Source of the DNA: CAVTHW01 sp963734625
Lineage (GTDB): Bacteria; Acidobacteriota; Terriglobia; Bryobacterales; Bryobacteraceae
Direction of reading: 5' to 3'
NCBI GenBank assembly: GCA_963734625.1
Contig: CAVTHW010000014.1
Location: forward strand, 124,001 to 188,000
DNA: 64,000 nucleotides
Shown: positions 33,791-41,586 of the stretch, piece by piece
Position numbering within the stretch: position 1 is the first letter of the stretch
How the letters are laid out: each line of letters opens with the position of its first letter
Notes under the pieces: generated by a model
What the model saw: only the letters and a program-made list of their open reading frames with translations
Told to the model about the DNA's origin: nothing
Database searches by the model: none
Program-made: the position numbers and the translations under genes

Positions 33791-36570
33791 TTCAGCCTCG
33801 CGTACTCCTGCTTGGCTTCCTTCAGAATCGGGATGTCGGTATCGGCGTCTTTCCACAGGGCCAGGAAGTCCTGGTAGGCCTTGCGGGCGCGGGCGCTGTC
33901 GCCGGTGAACGCGGCGGCGCGGGCGAGGCCGACATAGGAGAGGGGATAGTAGATCCCCCAATTGGCGCCTTTGTGATCGAGAATCTTCTGGAACTCGGCC
34001 GCCGCTTCCACCCCCTTGCGCAGACGCAAATAGGAAAGCCCGCGCAGATACACTGCATCCGGGTAGGCCCGTTCGTAGGGGGCTGCGGATTGCAGCAACT
34101 CGATCGCCTTGGCCGGCTGGTTGTTGCTTAGCTCGATCGCGGCTCGGATCGAAGGCAAATGGACCGCGTTCCAAATCGTGTTAAGGGGAAACCGTTTCGA
34201 CGTCTCCCCAGCCACCTTCTGCGCAGCGGCAGTATCCCCGCAGAGCGCCAGGGGCAGAACTGCCGTCAGGGTATCAGCCGGAGCCTGGACCGGGAGGATT
34301 GCGGCGCGAGCCTTGGCACGTGCCGCCTCACATTTCCCCACCAGCGCCTCGCGCAGAGCCTCCTGTGCCTGGAACCGGGCGGCAGTCTCGGGAAGACTTC
34401 GCCCCTTCGCCATCTCAGCGGCGCGCCCCAGGACTTCCCCTGCCGTACGAAGCTGGCCGAGCGCCGCCGCATTCACCGCCTGCGTGGCGAGGCTCCGGTA
34501 CTCTTCCGCTTTGCCTGCCAGCCACTGGATCTGTTTCTCCGCTTCTGCCCGGTCGCCCTGCACGTTCGCTATGCGGAGAAGAGTCCAGTGAATGCTTGGA
34601 GGATCAAGCTTCTGCGCAAACGCCTTCTCCGCGACCGCCTTCGCTTCGTCAAACCGGTCGAGCCACGAATACGTGGCGACCAGGTTGGCGTACGGTTGGA
34701 CGGACCGGGGCTCCAAACGCATGGCTCCCTGAAGTTCCGGCAGCGCCTTCTCGTCATCTCCTGCGTTCGAGTATGTGATTCCCAGTTCGTTGTGAGGCTG
34801 CCATTCGCGCGGGTATGTTCGCGCGAACAACTGAAGGGCATCGATGGCTCTGTTCAGCTCGCCCCTCGCAATGCGGTAATACGAAGCTGAAATGCCAAGT
34901 CTCTCCCGCTCGCTGACGCGGTCGATCAGCGCAAACGCCTTCTTATAGTATTCAATGCGGCGTCCGGTCTCACCGATATTCCCGTACACTGTGCCCAGAC
35001 CCTGATAAGCCGAGGCGAAGTTGGGATCCAGCTCCGTAGCGCGCTGGAAGAAGGGACGCGCGTCCAGATTCAGGCCCTGCCTTTGCTGGGCCCGCCCCAG
35101 GGCAAACGCCTGGAACGCCTCGAGCGACGTGGTAGTCACCTGTTGGTTCGGGACATCGAGCTTCTGGATCGAGGCCAGCGATTCCCCAAGCTTCGCGCGC
35201 ATTCGGGTCGCCGCCGTGGCCACGGCCCGAAGAACGTGCTCCTTGTCTTCGGCCTCCACCTGCTCGCGGGCCAGCGCCTCCCCCGTCTGGCAATTGGTGG
35301 CCTGGAGGGTGATGGCGTAGGTCTTGCCCAGGCTGGCGATGGTGCCGCCGATCATGGCCTTATCGCCTTCCCGCTGGCAGATCTCACGCGCGGTCTGGTT
35401 GGTAATACGTTCTCCCGCAGAGCGGCCCATGAAGCGGAGATCCTGGCGCACCTGTTCGTCGCCCAGAATCTTCAAGAAGGGTGATTGCTCAAGCTGTACG
35501 GCCAAGGCTTCCCGCAAGGTGCCGTCGAAAACCGTGTCCCCGGTTGTGTTGGTGAAATCGGCGATCACCAGCACGTCCTTGTCGGTGAGCGGCTTGGCCT
35601 GCATGCGCTGCCACACAAGAACTCCGGCCACCGCCAGCACGATGACGGCGACTACGGCCAAGCCAGGCCACAGGGAACGACGCTTTCGGGGTCGCGCCGG
35701 CGCCTCCGCGGCGTTGAGCTTGCCGGAATCCGATTCTTCCTTCAGCTCCGTTAGAGCGACGCGCACATCCGCCATGTTCTGAAAGCGACGGTCCAGGTCC
35801 TTGCGCAGGCAGCGGGTGATCACCTTCTCGAGGTCGTGCGGAACCTCCGCCCCCAAAGGCTCCGGCTCCTTATGGATAATCGCCCCTAACGTGGAGGTCT
35901 TGGACTCCTTCTGAAATGCCCGCCTGCCGGTGAGCATCTCGTAGAGCACCGCCCCGAAGCTGAAGATGTCCGAGCGGGCGTCCAACCGCTTGCCCTCGGC
36001 CTGCTCCGGTGACATGTAGGCGACCGTGCCGAGGATCGTGCCCTCCTCGGTCGCCGGTTTCAGCGTGCGCGTAGGTTCGTCCTCGCCGAGGGGGGCGGAC
36101 TCGGTCAGTTTGGCCAGGCCGAAGTCCAGCACCTTCACCAGCCCATGCTCGTCTACCATGATGTTGCCGGGCTTCAGATCGCGGTGGATAATGCCGGCTG
36201 CGTGCGCCCGGCTGAGCGCATCGGCGATCTGTACCCCGTACTTCAGCGCATCGCCTAGCTTCAATCCCTTACGCCCGATCACCTCGCCCAGCGTCTTGCC
36301 CGGGACGAATTCCATGGCGATGAAATCAGTCCCATCTGCCTGATCGATGTCGTAGATGTGAACGATGTTGGGATGATTCAGGGCTGAGGCCGACTGAGCT
36401 TCCTGGACAAATCTTCGTTTACGTTCGGGGTCAGCGACCTTCTCCGGCGGAAGGACCTTCAGGGCAACCGAACGATTGAGGTGGGTGTCGTGGGCCTTGT
36501 AGACCACTCCCATCCCGCCCTCGCCCAGCTTCTCGAGGATTTGGTAGTGCGCGATGGTTTTGCCAACCAT
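33787..36570 (-). CDS. Transmembrane Ser/Thr protein kinase with TPR sensor region (copy B)
   Basis: The 927-aa sister of copy A with the same architecture: kinase residues 9-275, helix at about 300-320 (LWPGLAVVAVIVLAVAGVLV), the ADFTNTTGDTVFDG segment, then TPR units (FFQRATELDPNFASAYQGLG, ELQGAMRLEPRSVQPYANLV). The catalytic motifs are identical to copy A. The helix and TPR parts carry many substitutions, so the extracytoplasmic regions have diverged or the kinase halves were homogenised by gene conversion. The upstream neighbour is the intact GT4 at 36633, with a 62-bp gap. Confidence 0.9.
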   Translation of the reverse strand: MVGKTIAHYQILEKLGEGGMGVVYKAHDTHLNRSVALKVLPPEKVADPERKRRFVQEAQSASALNHPNIVHIYDIDQADGTDFIAMEFVPGKTLGEVIGRKGLKLGDALKYGVQIADALSRAHAAGIIHRDLKPGNIMVDEHGLVKVLDFGLAKLTESAPLGEDEPTRTLKPATEEGTILGTVAYMSPEQAEGKRLDARSDIFSFGAVLYEMLTGRRAFQKESKTSTLGAIIHKEPEPLGAEVPHDLEKVITRCLRKDLDRRFQNMADVRVALTELKEESDSGKLNAAEAPARPRKRRSLWPGLAVVAVIVLAVAGVLVWQRMQAKPLTDKDVLVIADFTNTTGDTVFDGTLREALAVQLEQSPFLKILGDEQVRQDLRFMGRSAGERITNQTAREICQREGDKAMIGGTIASLGKTYAITLQATNCQTGEALAREQVEAEDKEHVLRAVATAATRMRAKLGESLASIQKLDVPNQQVTTTSLEAFQAFALGRAQQRQGLNLDARPFFQRATELDPNFASAYQGLGTVYGNIGETGRRIEYYKKAFALIDRVSERERLGISASYYRIARGELNRAIDALQLFARTYPREWQPHNELGITYSNAGDDEKALPELQGAMRLEPRSVQPYANLVATYSWLDRFDEAKAVAEKAFAQKLDPPSIHWTLLRIANVQGDRAEAEKQIQWLAGKAEEYRSLATQAVNAAALGQLRTAGEVLGRAAEMAKGRSLPETAARFQAQEALREALVGKCEAARAKARAAILPVQAPADTLTAVLPLALCGDTAAAQKVAGETSKRFPLNTIWNAVHLPSIRAAIELSNNQPAKAIELLQSAAPYERAYPDAVYLRGLSYLRLRKGVEAAAEFQKILDHKGANWGIYYPLSYVGLARAAAFTGDSARARKAYQDFLALWKDADTDIPILKEAKQEYARLK

Positions 36571-36843
36571 GGCCGCCGTCCGGGACCAATTGTACAGCAA
36601 CGACGGGCAAATGGAACCCGGATCGCCGGAGACTACGGGCGCAATTTCGCCCCCGGCGCGCCGGCGACTTCCCGGTAGACTTCCAGGATCTGCCGGGCGT
36701 TGGTTTCCCAACTGAAGCGGCGGGCCTGCGCCTGGCCCTTCTCAATGAGTTCGGCCCGCAGGGATTGGTTGGTCAGGACCTCCAGTATCCCCCGGGCGAT
36801 CTCGAAGACGTTCTCCGGGTTCACCAGGACAGCCGCCTCGCCT
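35757..36843 (-). repeat. Copy B of the tandem duplication
   Basis: Partner of 32641-33727, offset by 3116 bp. In this copy the block runs on into the complete glycosyltransferase gene, so copy B looks like the parental arrangement and copy A the duplicate whose GT part was cut at its copy of position 36843. Confidence 0.92.
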
Positions 36844-37790
36844 ACGACCTCCGGCAGCGAGCTGATGTTGGAGGTGACCACCGGCGTACCCGAGGCCATG
36901 GCCTCCAACGGCGGCAGCCCGAAACCCTCGTAGAGGGACGGGAAAACGAAAGCCGCGGCGGCCCCGTAGAACGCGCGCAGAGTGTCAAACGGCACAAAGC
37001 CGAGGAATCGCACGAACTGCTCCATCCGGGTTTGAATCACCATCCGGCGGACCGCCGTGTGGCGCGAAATGTCATCGCCGATGATGATCAAGTGGAGATT
37101 CTTGTAGATCGGATGGCCCTCCAGCTCGCCCCGCAATACGGCGAAGGCCTCGACCAGGCGGGGTATGTTCTTCTGCGCCCGGATGGTCCCCACGTAGAGC
37201 AGGAAAGGGTAGTCGATCTGGTAGCGCTGAAGCATGCCCAGCCGCTCGGGCGTTTCCGACAGCGGGGCCTCGGCGAGGAACTGGGGATCGGGCGCGTTGT
37301 AGATCTGACGCAGCTTCTCGGTCGGCGTGCCGAACAGGTCCTGGATATCGCGCCGCGTCGCGCCCGAGACCGCGACCACCCGGGCAGCGCGCTCCAGCCC
37401 CCGCCGGAACTGGTACAGGCGGAAGCGGCGCTGCCGGGCGGGCATCTCATCGAACAGCAGGCTGCTCATATCGTGGACAGTGACCACATAGGGCCTCGGC
37501 ATGAGCGGAGAAACCACGTTGAGCGGCATGTGGTACAGGTCGGCGTGGAGCCGCCTCAAGTGAAGTGGAAAGGCGGCCTGGTCCACCAGATCGGAATCGC
37601 GCCGATCGTACAGGGATATTTCGAAATTGTGGGGGAGGCCGCTCAACTCGTGCGCGTCGGCGGTATAGCTGACCAGAATGTAGTGGTTCTCGGCGTCGAT
37701 TCGCGCCAGCGCGCGCACCAGGTTACGGATGTAGGTTCCGATCCCGAAGTCTCGGATGTGCCGCGTGTCGATGACAATGCGGAACGGCAT
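36633..37790 (-). CDS. GT4-family glycosyltransferase
   Basis: A 385-aa GT-B transferase resembling mannosyltransferases of the WbaZ/MtfB kind: VIDTRHIRDFGIGTYIRNLV at the start, PYVVTVHDMSSLLFDEMPAR in the middle and the donor site PSLYEGFGLPPLEAMASGTP with E-x7-E. It starts at ATG 37790 right after the glyA stop (TGAATG), so it is in the rpiB-glyA operon and followed by kinase copy B. Sugar specificity is unknown. Confidence 0.87.
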   Translation of the reverse strand: MPFRIVIDTRHIRDFGIGTYIRNLVRALARIDAENHYILVSYTADAHELSGLPHNFEISLYDRRDSDLVDQAAFPLHLRRLHADLYHMPLNVVSPLMPRPYVVTVHDMSSLLFDEMPARQRRFRLYQFRRGLERAARVVAVSGATRRDIQDLFGTPTEKLRQIYNAPDPQFLAEAPLSETPERLGMLQRYQIDYPFLLYVGTIRAQKNIPRLVEAFAVLRGELEGHPIYKNLHLIIIGDDISRHTAVRRMVIQTRMEQFVRFLGFVPFDTLRAFYGAAAAFVFPSLYEGFGLPPLEAMASGTPVVTSNISSLPEVVGEAAVLVNPENVFEIARGILEVLTNQSLRAELIEKGQAQARRFSWETNARQILEVYREVAGAPGAKLRP

Positions 37791-39074
37791 TCATCCCGTA
37801 ACGGCCGAGGTAAACTTCCAACGGTACAGAGGAAAGCGGCCGGTAAGCGCGGCCACGCGCCGCCGGACCTCAGCCAGCTTATCCTCGGAATTGACGTCGG
37901 CCAGCACCTCGGCGATCAGCGACGCCACCTCCCGCATCTCGGCTTCGCGGAAGCCGCGCGTCGTGACTGCCGGCGAGCCCAGACGGATGCCGCTCGGATT
38001 CAGCGGCGGGTTCACGTCGAAGGGGATGGTGTTCTTGTTGGCGGTGATGTGCGCCTTGTCGAGCGCGAACTCGGCGTCCCGCCCGCGGAGCCCCTTGACG
38101 AACACGTCAACCAGCAGCAAGTGCGTGTCCGTGCCGCCGGACACCAGGCGCCAGCCGGCCTGGGCCAGTCCACCGGCCAGCGCGCGGGCGTTAGCCAGAA
38201 CCTGTTTCTGATATTCGACGAACTCGGGAGTCATGGCCTCGAGGAAGCACACCGCCTTGGCCGCGATGATGTGTTCCAGGGGACCGCCCTGCATGCCGGG
38301 GAAGACGCTCTTGTCGATGGCAGATCCGTACTTCGCCTTCGCCAGGATGATGCCCGAGCGCGGACCGCGCAGCGTCTTGTGGGTGGTGGAGGTCACGATG
38401 TCGGCGCTGTCGCAGGGGTTGGGATGCAGGCCCGCCGCCACCAGGCCCGAGAAATGCGCCATGTCCACCAGCAGGATGGCTTCGACCGAGTCCGCGATCT
38501 GGCGGAAGCGCTGGAAATCGATGATGCGCGGGTAGGCGCTGCCCCCCGCGATGATCAGCTTCGGGCGATGCTCCAAAGCCAGGCGGGCCACTTCCTCGTA
38601 GTCGATGATTTCATCCTCGCGGCGAACGCCGTAAGGGACCACCTTGTACGTCTTTCCGGAGAAGTTGAGCGGATGGCCATGGGTGAGGTGGCCGCCGTGG
38701 GAAAGGTTCATCCCCAGGATGGTGTCGCCAGGCTGAAGGACGGCGGCAAAAGCCGCCAGGTTGGCCTGCGCGCCGGCATGGGGTTGAACGTTGGCGTACT
38801 CGGCGCAAAACAGCTTTTTGGCCCGGTCCCGGGCCAGGTTCTCGACGACATCGATGAACTCACAGCCGCCGTAGTATCGCTTGCCGGGGTAGCCCTCAGC
38901 GTATTTGTTGGTGAGAACGCTGCCGGCGGCTTCCAGCACGGCCTGGGAAGTGAAATTCTCGCTGGCAATCAACTCCAGGCGCGAGTCCTGGCGGTGGAGC
39001 TCTTGCTGGATGGCCTCGTAAACCTCGGGGTCGGTCTCGGCCAGCGGCCTTGCCATTCTCTGTTGAGGTGTCAT
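37791..39074 (-). CDS. glyA: Serine hydroxymethyltransferase
   Basis: PLP enzyme that interconverts serine and glycine with tetrahydrofolate, supplying one-carbon units. The 427-aa protein has LIASENFTS, YAEGYPGKRYYGGCEFID, and the PLP-lysine motif STTHKTLRGPRSG. The length is standard. It overlaps rpiB by 4 bp (ATGA) and abuts the glycosyltransferase, the classical rpiB-glyA pairing. Confidence 0.97.
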   Translation of the reverse strand: MTPQQRMARPLAETDPEVYEAIQQELHRQDSRLELIASENFTSQAVLEAAGSVLTNKYAEGYPGKRYYGGCEFIDVVENLARDRAKKLFCAEYANVQPHAGAQANLAAFAAVLQPGDTILGMNLSHGGHLTHGHPLNFSGKTYKVVPYGVRREDEIIDYEEVARLALEHRPKLIIAGGSAYPRIIDFQRFRQIADSVEAILLVDMAHFSGLVAAGLHPNPCDSADIVTSTTHKTLRGPRSGIILAKAKYGSAIDKSVFPGMQGGPLEHIIAAKAVCFLEAMTPEFVEYQKQVLANARALAGGLAQAGWRLVSGGTDTHLLLVDVFVKGLRGRDAEFALDKAHITANKNTIPFDVNPPLNPSGIRLGSPAVTTRGFREAEMREVASLIAEVLADVNSEDKLAEVRRRVAALTGRFPLYRWKFTSAVTG

Positions 39075-39532
39075 GTCTTGGTGTCCTGTGGCGCCCGTTC
39101 CAGGGCGGCGATCTTAGCGATCCGGCGGACGTGCCTGACGTTCTGGGAGAACGCGGTGGTCAGGAAGACATCCACCAGGGCCGCGGCTTCCTCCGCCGTG
39201 GCGAAACCGGCGCCGAGAGTTAGCACATTGGCGTCGTTGTGGTCCCGGACGAGGCGCACTTCCTCGGGCGTGGTGCCCTGCGCGGCGCGTATCCCGGTGA
39301 TTTTGTTGGCCGCGATGCACATGCCAGCCCCGGTGCGGCAGATCAGAATCCCGCGCTCCGCGCGTCCCGACATAACCTCGCGGGCCACCGCCGCGGCATA
39401 GTCCGGATAGTCGCATGAGTCGGCGCTGCCGGTGCCTGAATCGCACACCTCATGCCCGTCCTGGGCCAGCGTCTGGCGAAGTCTCTCTTTAAGGATAAAT
39501 CCGGCGTGGTCGGCGCCAATAGCAATTTTCAT
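39071..39532 (-). CDS. rpiB: Ribose-5-phosphate isomerase B
   Basis: Interconverts ribose 5-phosphate and ribulose 5-phosphate in the pentose phosphate pathway. The 153-aa LacAB/RpiB-fold protein has IAIGADHAGFILKERL, the active-site Cys in ICRTGAGMCIAANKITGIRA, and RLVRDHNDANVLTLGA. First gene of a minus-strand operon, divergent from proS with about 67 bp between the starts. Confidence 0.96.
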   Translation of the reverse strand: MKIAIGADHAGFILKERLRQTLAQDGHEVCDSGTGSADSCDYPDYAAAVAREVMSGRAERGILICRTGAGMCIAANKITGIRAAQGTTPEEVRLVRDHNDANVLTLGAGFATAEEAAALVDVFLTTAFSQNVRHVRRIAKIAALERAPQDTKT

Positions 39533-39599
39533 TTCAGGCGAGTTTCAATTTTAACATGCTAGAATGGCTTCTTCGTCACTCGGTCCTTCGAGATACCCC

Positions 39600-41315
39600 A
39601 TGCATTGGAGCAAGCTGTTCATACCCACGTTGCGGGAGAACCCCGCCGAAGCCGAAGTTCCCAGCCATCAACTGCTGCTGCGGGCGGGCTACATCCGGCA
39701 ACTTTCCGCCGGAATCTACAGCTACCTGTTTCTGGCGCAGCGGTCTTTGTTGAAGATCACGCGGATCGTTCGCGAGGAGATGGACGCGATCGGCGCCCAG
39801 GAAATGCTGCTGCCGGCCCTCAACCCGGCCGAAGTCTGGCAGGAATCGGGCCGCTGGGACGTGATGGGCGACAACATGTTCCGGCTGAAGGACCGATGGC
39901 AGCGCGACCTGTGCCTGGGGATGACCCACGAAGAGGTCATGACGGTCATCGCCCGCGGCGAACTGCGCAGCTATAAGCAACTGCCCCAGGTCTGGTATCA
40001 GATCCAGACCAAGTTCCGCGACGAGCTGCGCCCCAAATCGGGCCTGCTGCGGGTGCGGCAGTTCATAATGAAGGACTCCTACAGCTTCGACCTGGACGCG
40101 CCGGGACTGGATGCGGCCTACCAGAAGCACTACGATGCCTATTGTCGGATCTTCGACCGCTGCGGCCTCAAGTACGCCGTGGTCGAGGCCCATTCCGGTT
40201 CCATGGGCGGCAGCCAGTCGCACGAATTCATGGTAGCCACCAACGCCGGCGAAGATCTCGTCGCCGAGTGCCCCGGCTGCGGCTACGCCGCCAATCTGGA
40301 GAAGGCTGAAGCGGCGCCCGTCGCGCCGCTCGCCGCCGATCCCGAAGGTGACCTCTCGCCCGAGAAGTTCCACACGCCCGGGCGCAAGACCATAGCGGAA
40401 GTGGCCGAGTTCACGGCGCTTCCCGAGACTTCGCAGGTCAAGAGCCTGGTCATGGCCGCCGACGGCGAGATCATGCTCGTGCTCGTGCGCGGCGATCACA
40501 ACCTGAGCGAGACCAAACTCTCCGGCGTAATCAGCGCCACCGAGATCCGCCCCGCCCGCCCCGACGAGATCCGCGAGCGGTTTGGGGCCGATGCGGGCAG
40601 CCTGGGTCCGGTGGGCCTCGAGGGCATCCGAATCCTGGCCGACCTGGCGCTTCAAGGCAGGCGCAACATGATCGCCGGGGCAAATGAGAACGACTATCAC
40701 CTGCGCCACGTGACGCCCGGCGAGGACTTCCAGCCCGAGTATCACGACCTGCGCCAGGCGGCCGAGGGCGATGCCTGCAAGCGGTGCGGCGGCGCGCTGA
40801 GGCTCACGAAGATGGTTGAGATCGGGCACATCTTCAAGCTGGGCTACAAGTATTCCGAGAAGATGGGGCTGCGAGTTCTGAACGCCGGGGGCCAGGAAAC
40901 GACGCCGATAATGGGTTCCTACGGAATCGGCATCGAGCGCATCCTGTGCGCCGCCGTCGAACTGTACCACGACGCCGACGGCATGGCGCTGCCGCCGTCC
41001 ATCGCCCCGTTTGATGTGGTAGTCACCCCGGTCAACAGCGCCGACCAGGCGCAGCGCGAGGCCGCCAACAAACTGCTTCTGCGCTGCCGCGAACTGGGCT
41101 TGGACGCCCTGCTCGACGACCGCGACGAACGGCCCGGCGTCAAGTTCAAGGACGCCGACCTGATCGGCGTTCCTTACCGCATCACGGTGGGCAAGAAGCT
41201 GAGCCAGGGCAAGGTCGAGGTCGTCACCCGCCGCGCGCGCCAGTCCGTAGACGTCGCTGTCGATGAAGCTCCGGCCTTCGTGCGCGACGCGCTATGCTCG
41301 AAGCATGGCGGATGA
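39600..41315 (+). CDS. proS: Prolyl-tRNA synthetase (bacterial type with editing domain)
   Basis: Class II synthetase charging tRNA-Pro; 571 aa. Motif 1 region NPAEVWQESGRWDVMGDNMF, motif 2 FRDELRPKSGLLRVRQFIMK, motif 3 PIMGSYGIGIERILCA, and between motifs 2 and 3 the INS editing domain (KFHTPGRKTIAEVAEFTALP and on) that clears Ala-tRNA-Pro. The anticodon-binding domain is C-terminal. I prefer ATG 39600 (MHWSKLFIPTLRENP) over the ATG at 39564, because a TAGAAT -10-like box at 39560-39565 overlaps the latter. Confidence 0.96.
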   Translation: MHWSKLFIPTLRENPAEAEVPSHQLLLRAGYIRQLSAGIYSYLFLAQRSLLKITRIVREEMDAIGAQEMLLPALNPAEVWQESGRWDVMGDNMFRLKDRWQRDLCLGMTHEEVMTVIARGELRSYKQLPQVWYQIQTKFRDELRPKSGLLRVRQFIMKDSYSFDLDAPGLDAAYQKHYDAYCRIFDRCGLKYAVVEAHSGSMGGSQSHEFMVATNAGEDLVAECPGCGYAANLEKAEAAPVAPLAADPEGDLSPEKFHTPGRKTIAEVAEFTALPETSQVKSLVMAADGEIMLVLVRGDHNLSETKLSGVISATEIRPARPDEIRERFGADAGSLGPVGLEGIRILADLALQGRRNMIAGANENDYHLRHVTPGEDFQPEYHDLRQAAEGDACKRCGGALRLTKMVEIGHIFKLGYKYSEKMGLRVLNAGGQETTPIMGSYGIGIERILCAAVELYHDADGMALPPSIAPFDVVVTPVNSADQAQREAANKLLLRCRELGLDALLDDRDERPGVKFKDADLIGVPYRITVGKKLSQGKVEVVTRRARQSVDVAVDEAPAFVRDALCSKHGG

Positions 41316-41586
41316 ATTGGATCTTTCCGACGACCTCGATCTGGTCACCATCTTTGAATCGAGCGAAGTGGATTCCCAGATGGAGGCTCAGATAATTCGC
41401 GGGGCTCTTGAAGCCGGCGGCGTGCCGGCGTTCATTGTGGGTGACACGGCCTTGCCTAACCTGCCCTTCATGGTGCGCGTTCCGAAAGACCGGGTGGAGG
41501 ACGCCGAACGGCTGATCGCCGAGTCGCGAGCCGCCGGGCCCCAAGCCGCAGACGAAGCCGAGCGGGCCTCGGAATCAACGCAATAA
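41305..41586 (+). CDS. DUF2007-type small protein
   Basis: A 93-aa soluble protein. LVTIFESSEVDSQMEAQIIR followed by GALEAGGVPAFIVGDTALPN and VRVPKDRVEDAERLIAE is the PII-like fold described as DUF2007 (putative signal-transducing protein). The start ATG 41305 overlaps the proS end by 11 bp. Role unknown. Its last 12 bp overlap the stop end of comEC on the other strand. Confidence 0.8.
   Translation: MADELDLSDDLDLVTIFESSEVDSQMEAQIIRGALEAGGVPAFIVGDTALPNLPFMVRVPKDRVEDAERLIAESRAAGPQAADEAERASESTQ

Noticed and set aside
36765..39401. Plus-strand open frame of 878 codons
   Set aside because: It lies wholly antisense to the glycosyltransferase, glyA and rpiB genes. Long antisense frames are expected in GC-rich DNA, and its translation has no domain-like pattern.
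39576..40970. Minus-strand open frame of 464 codons
   Set aside because: Antisense to proS, which has all class II motifs. No independent coding signal.
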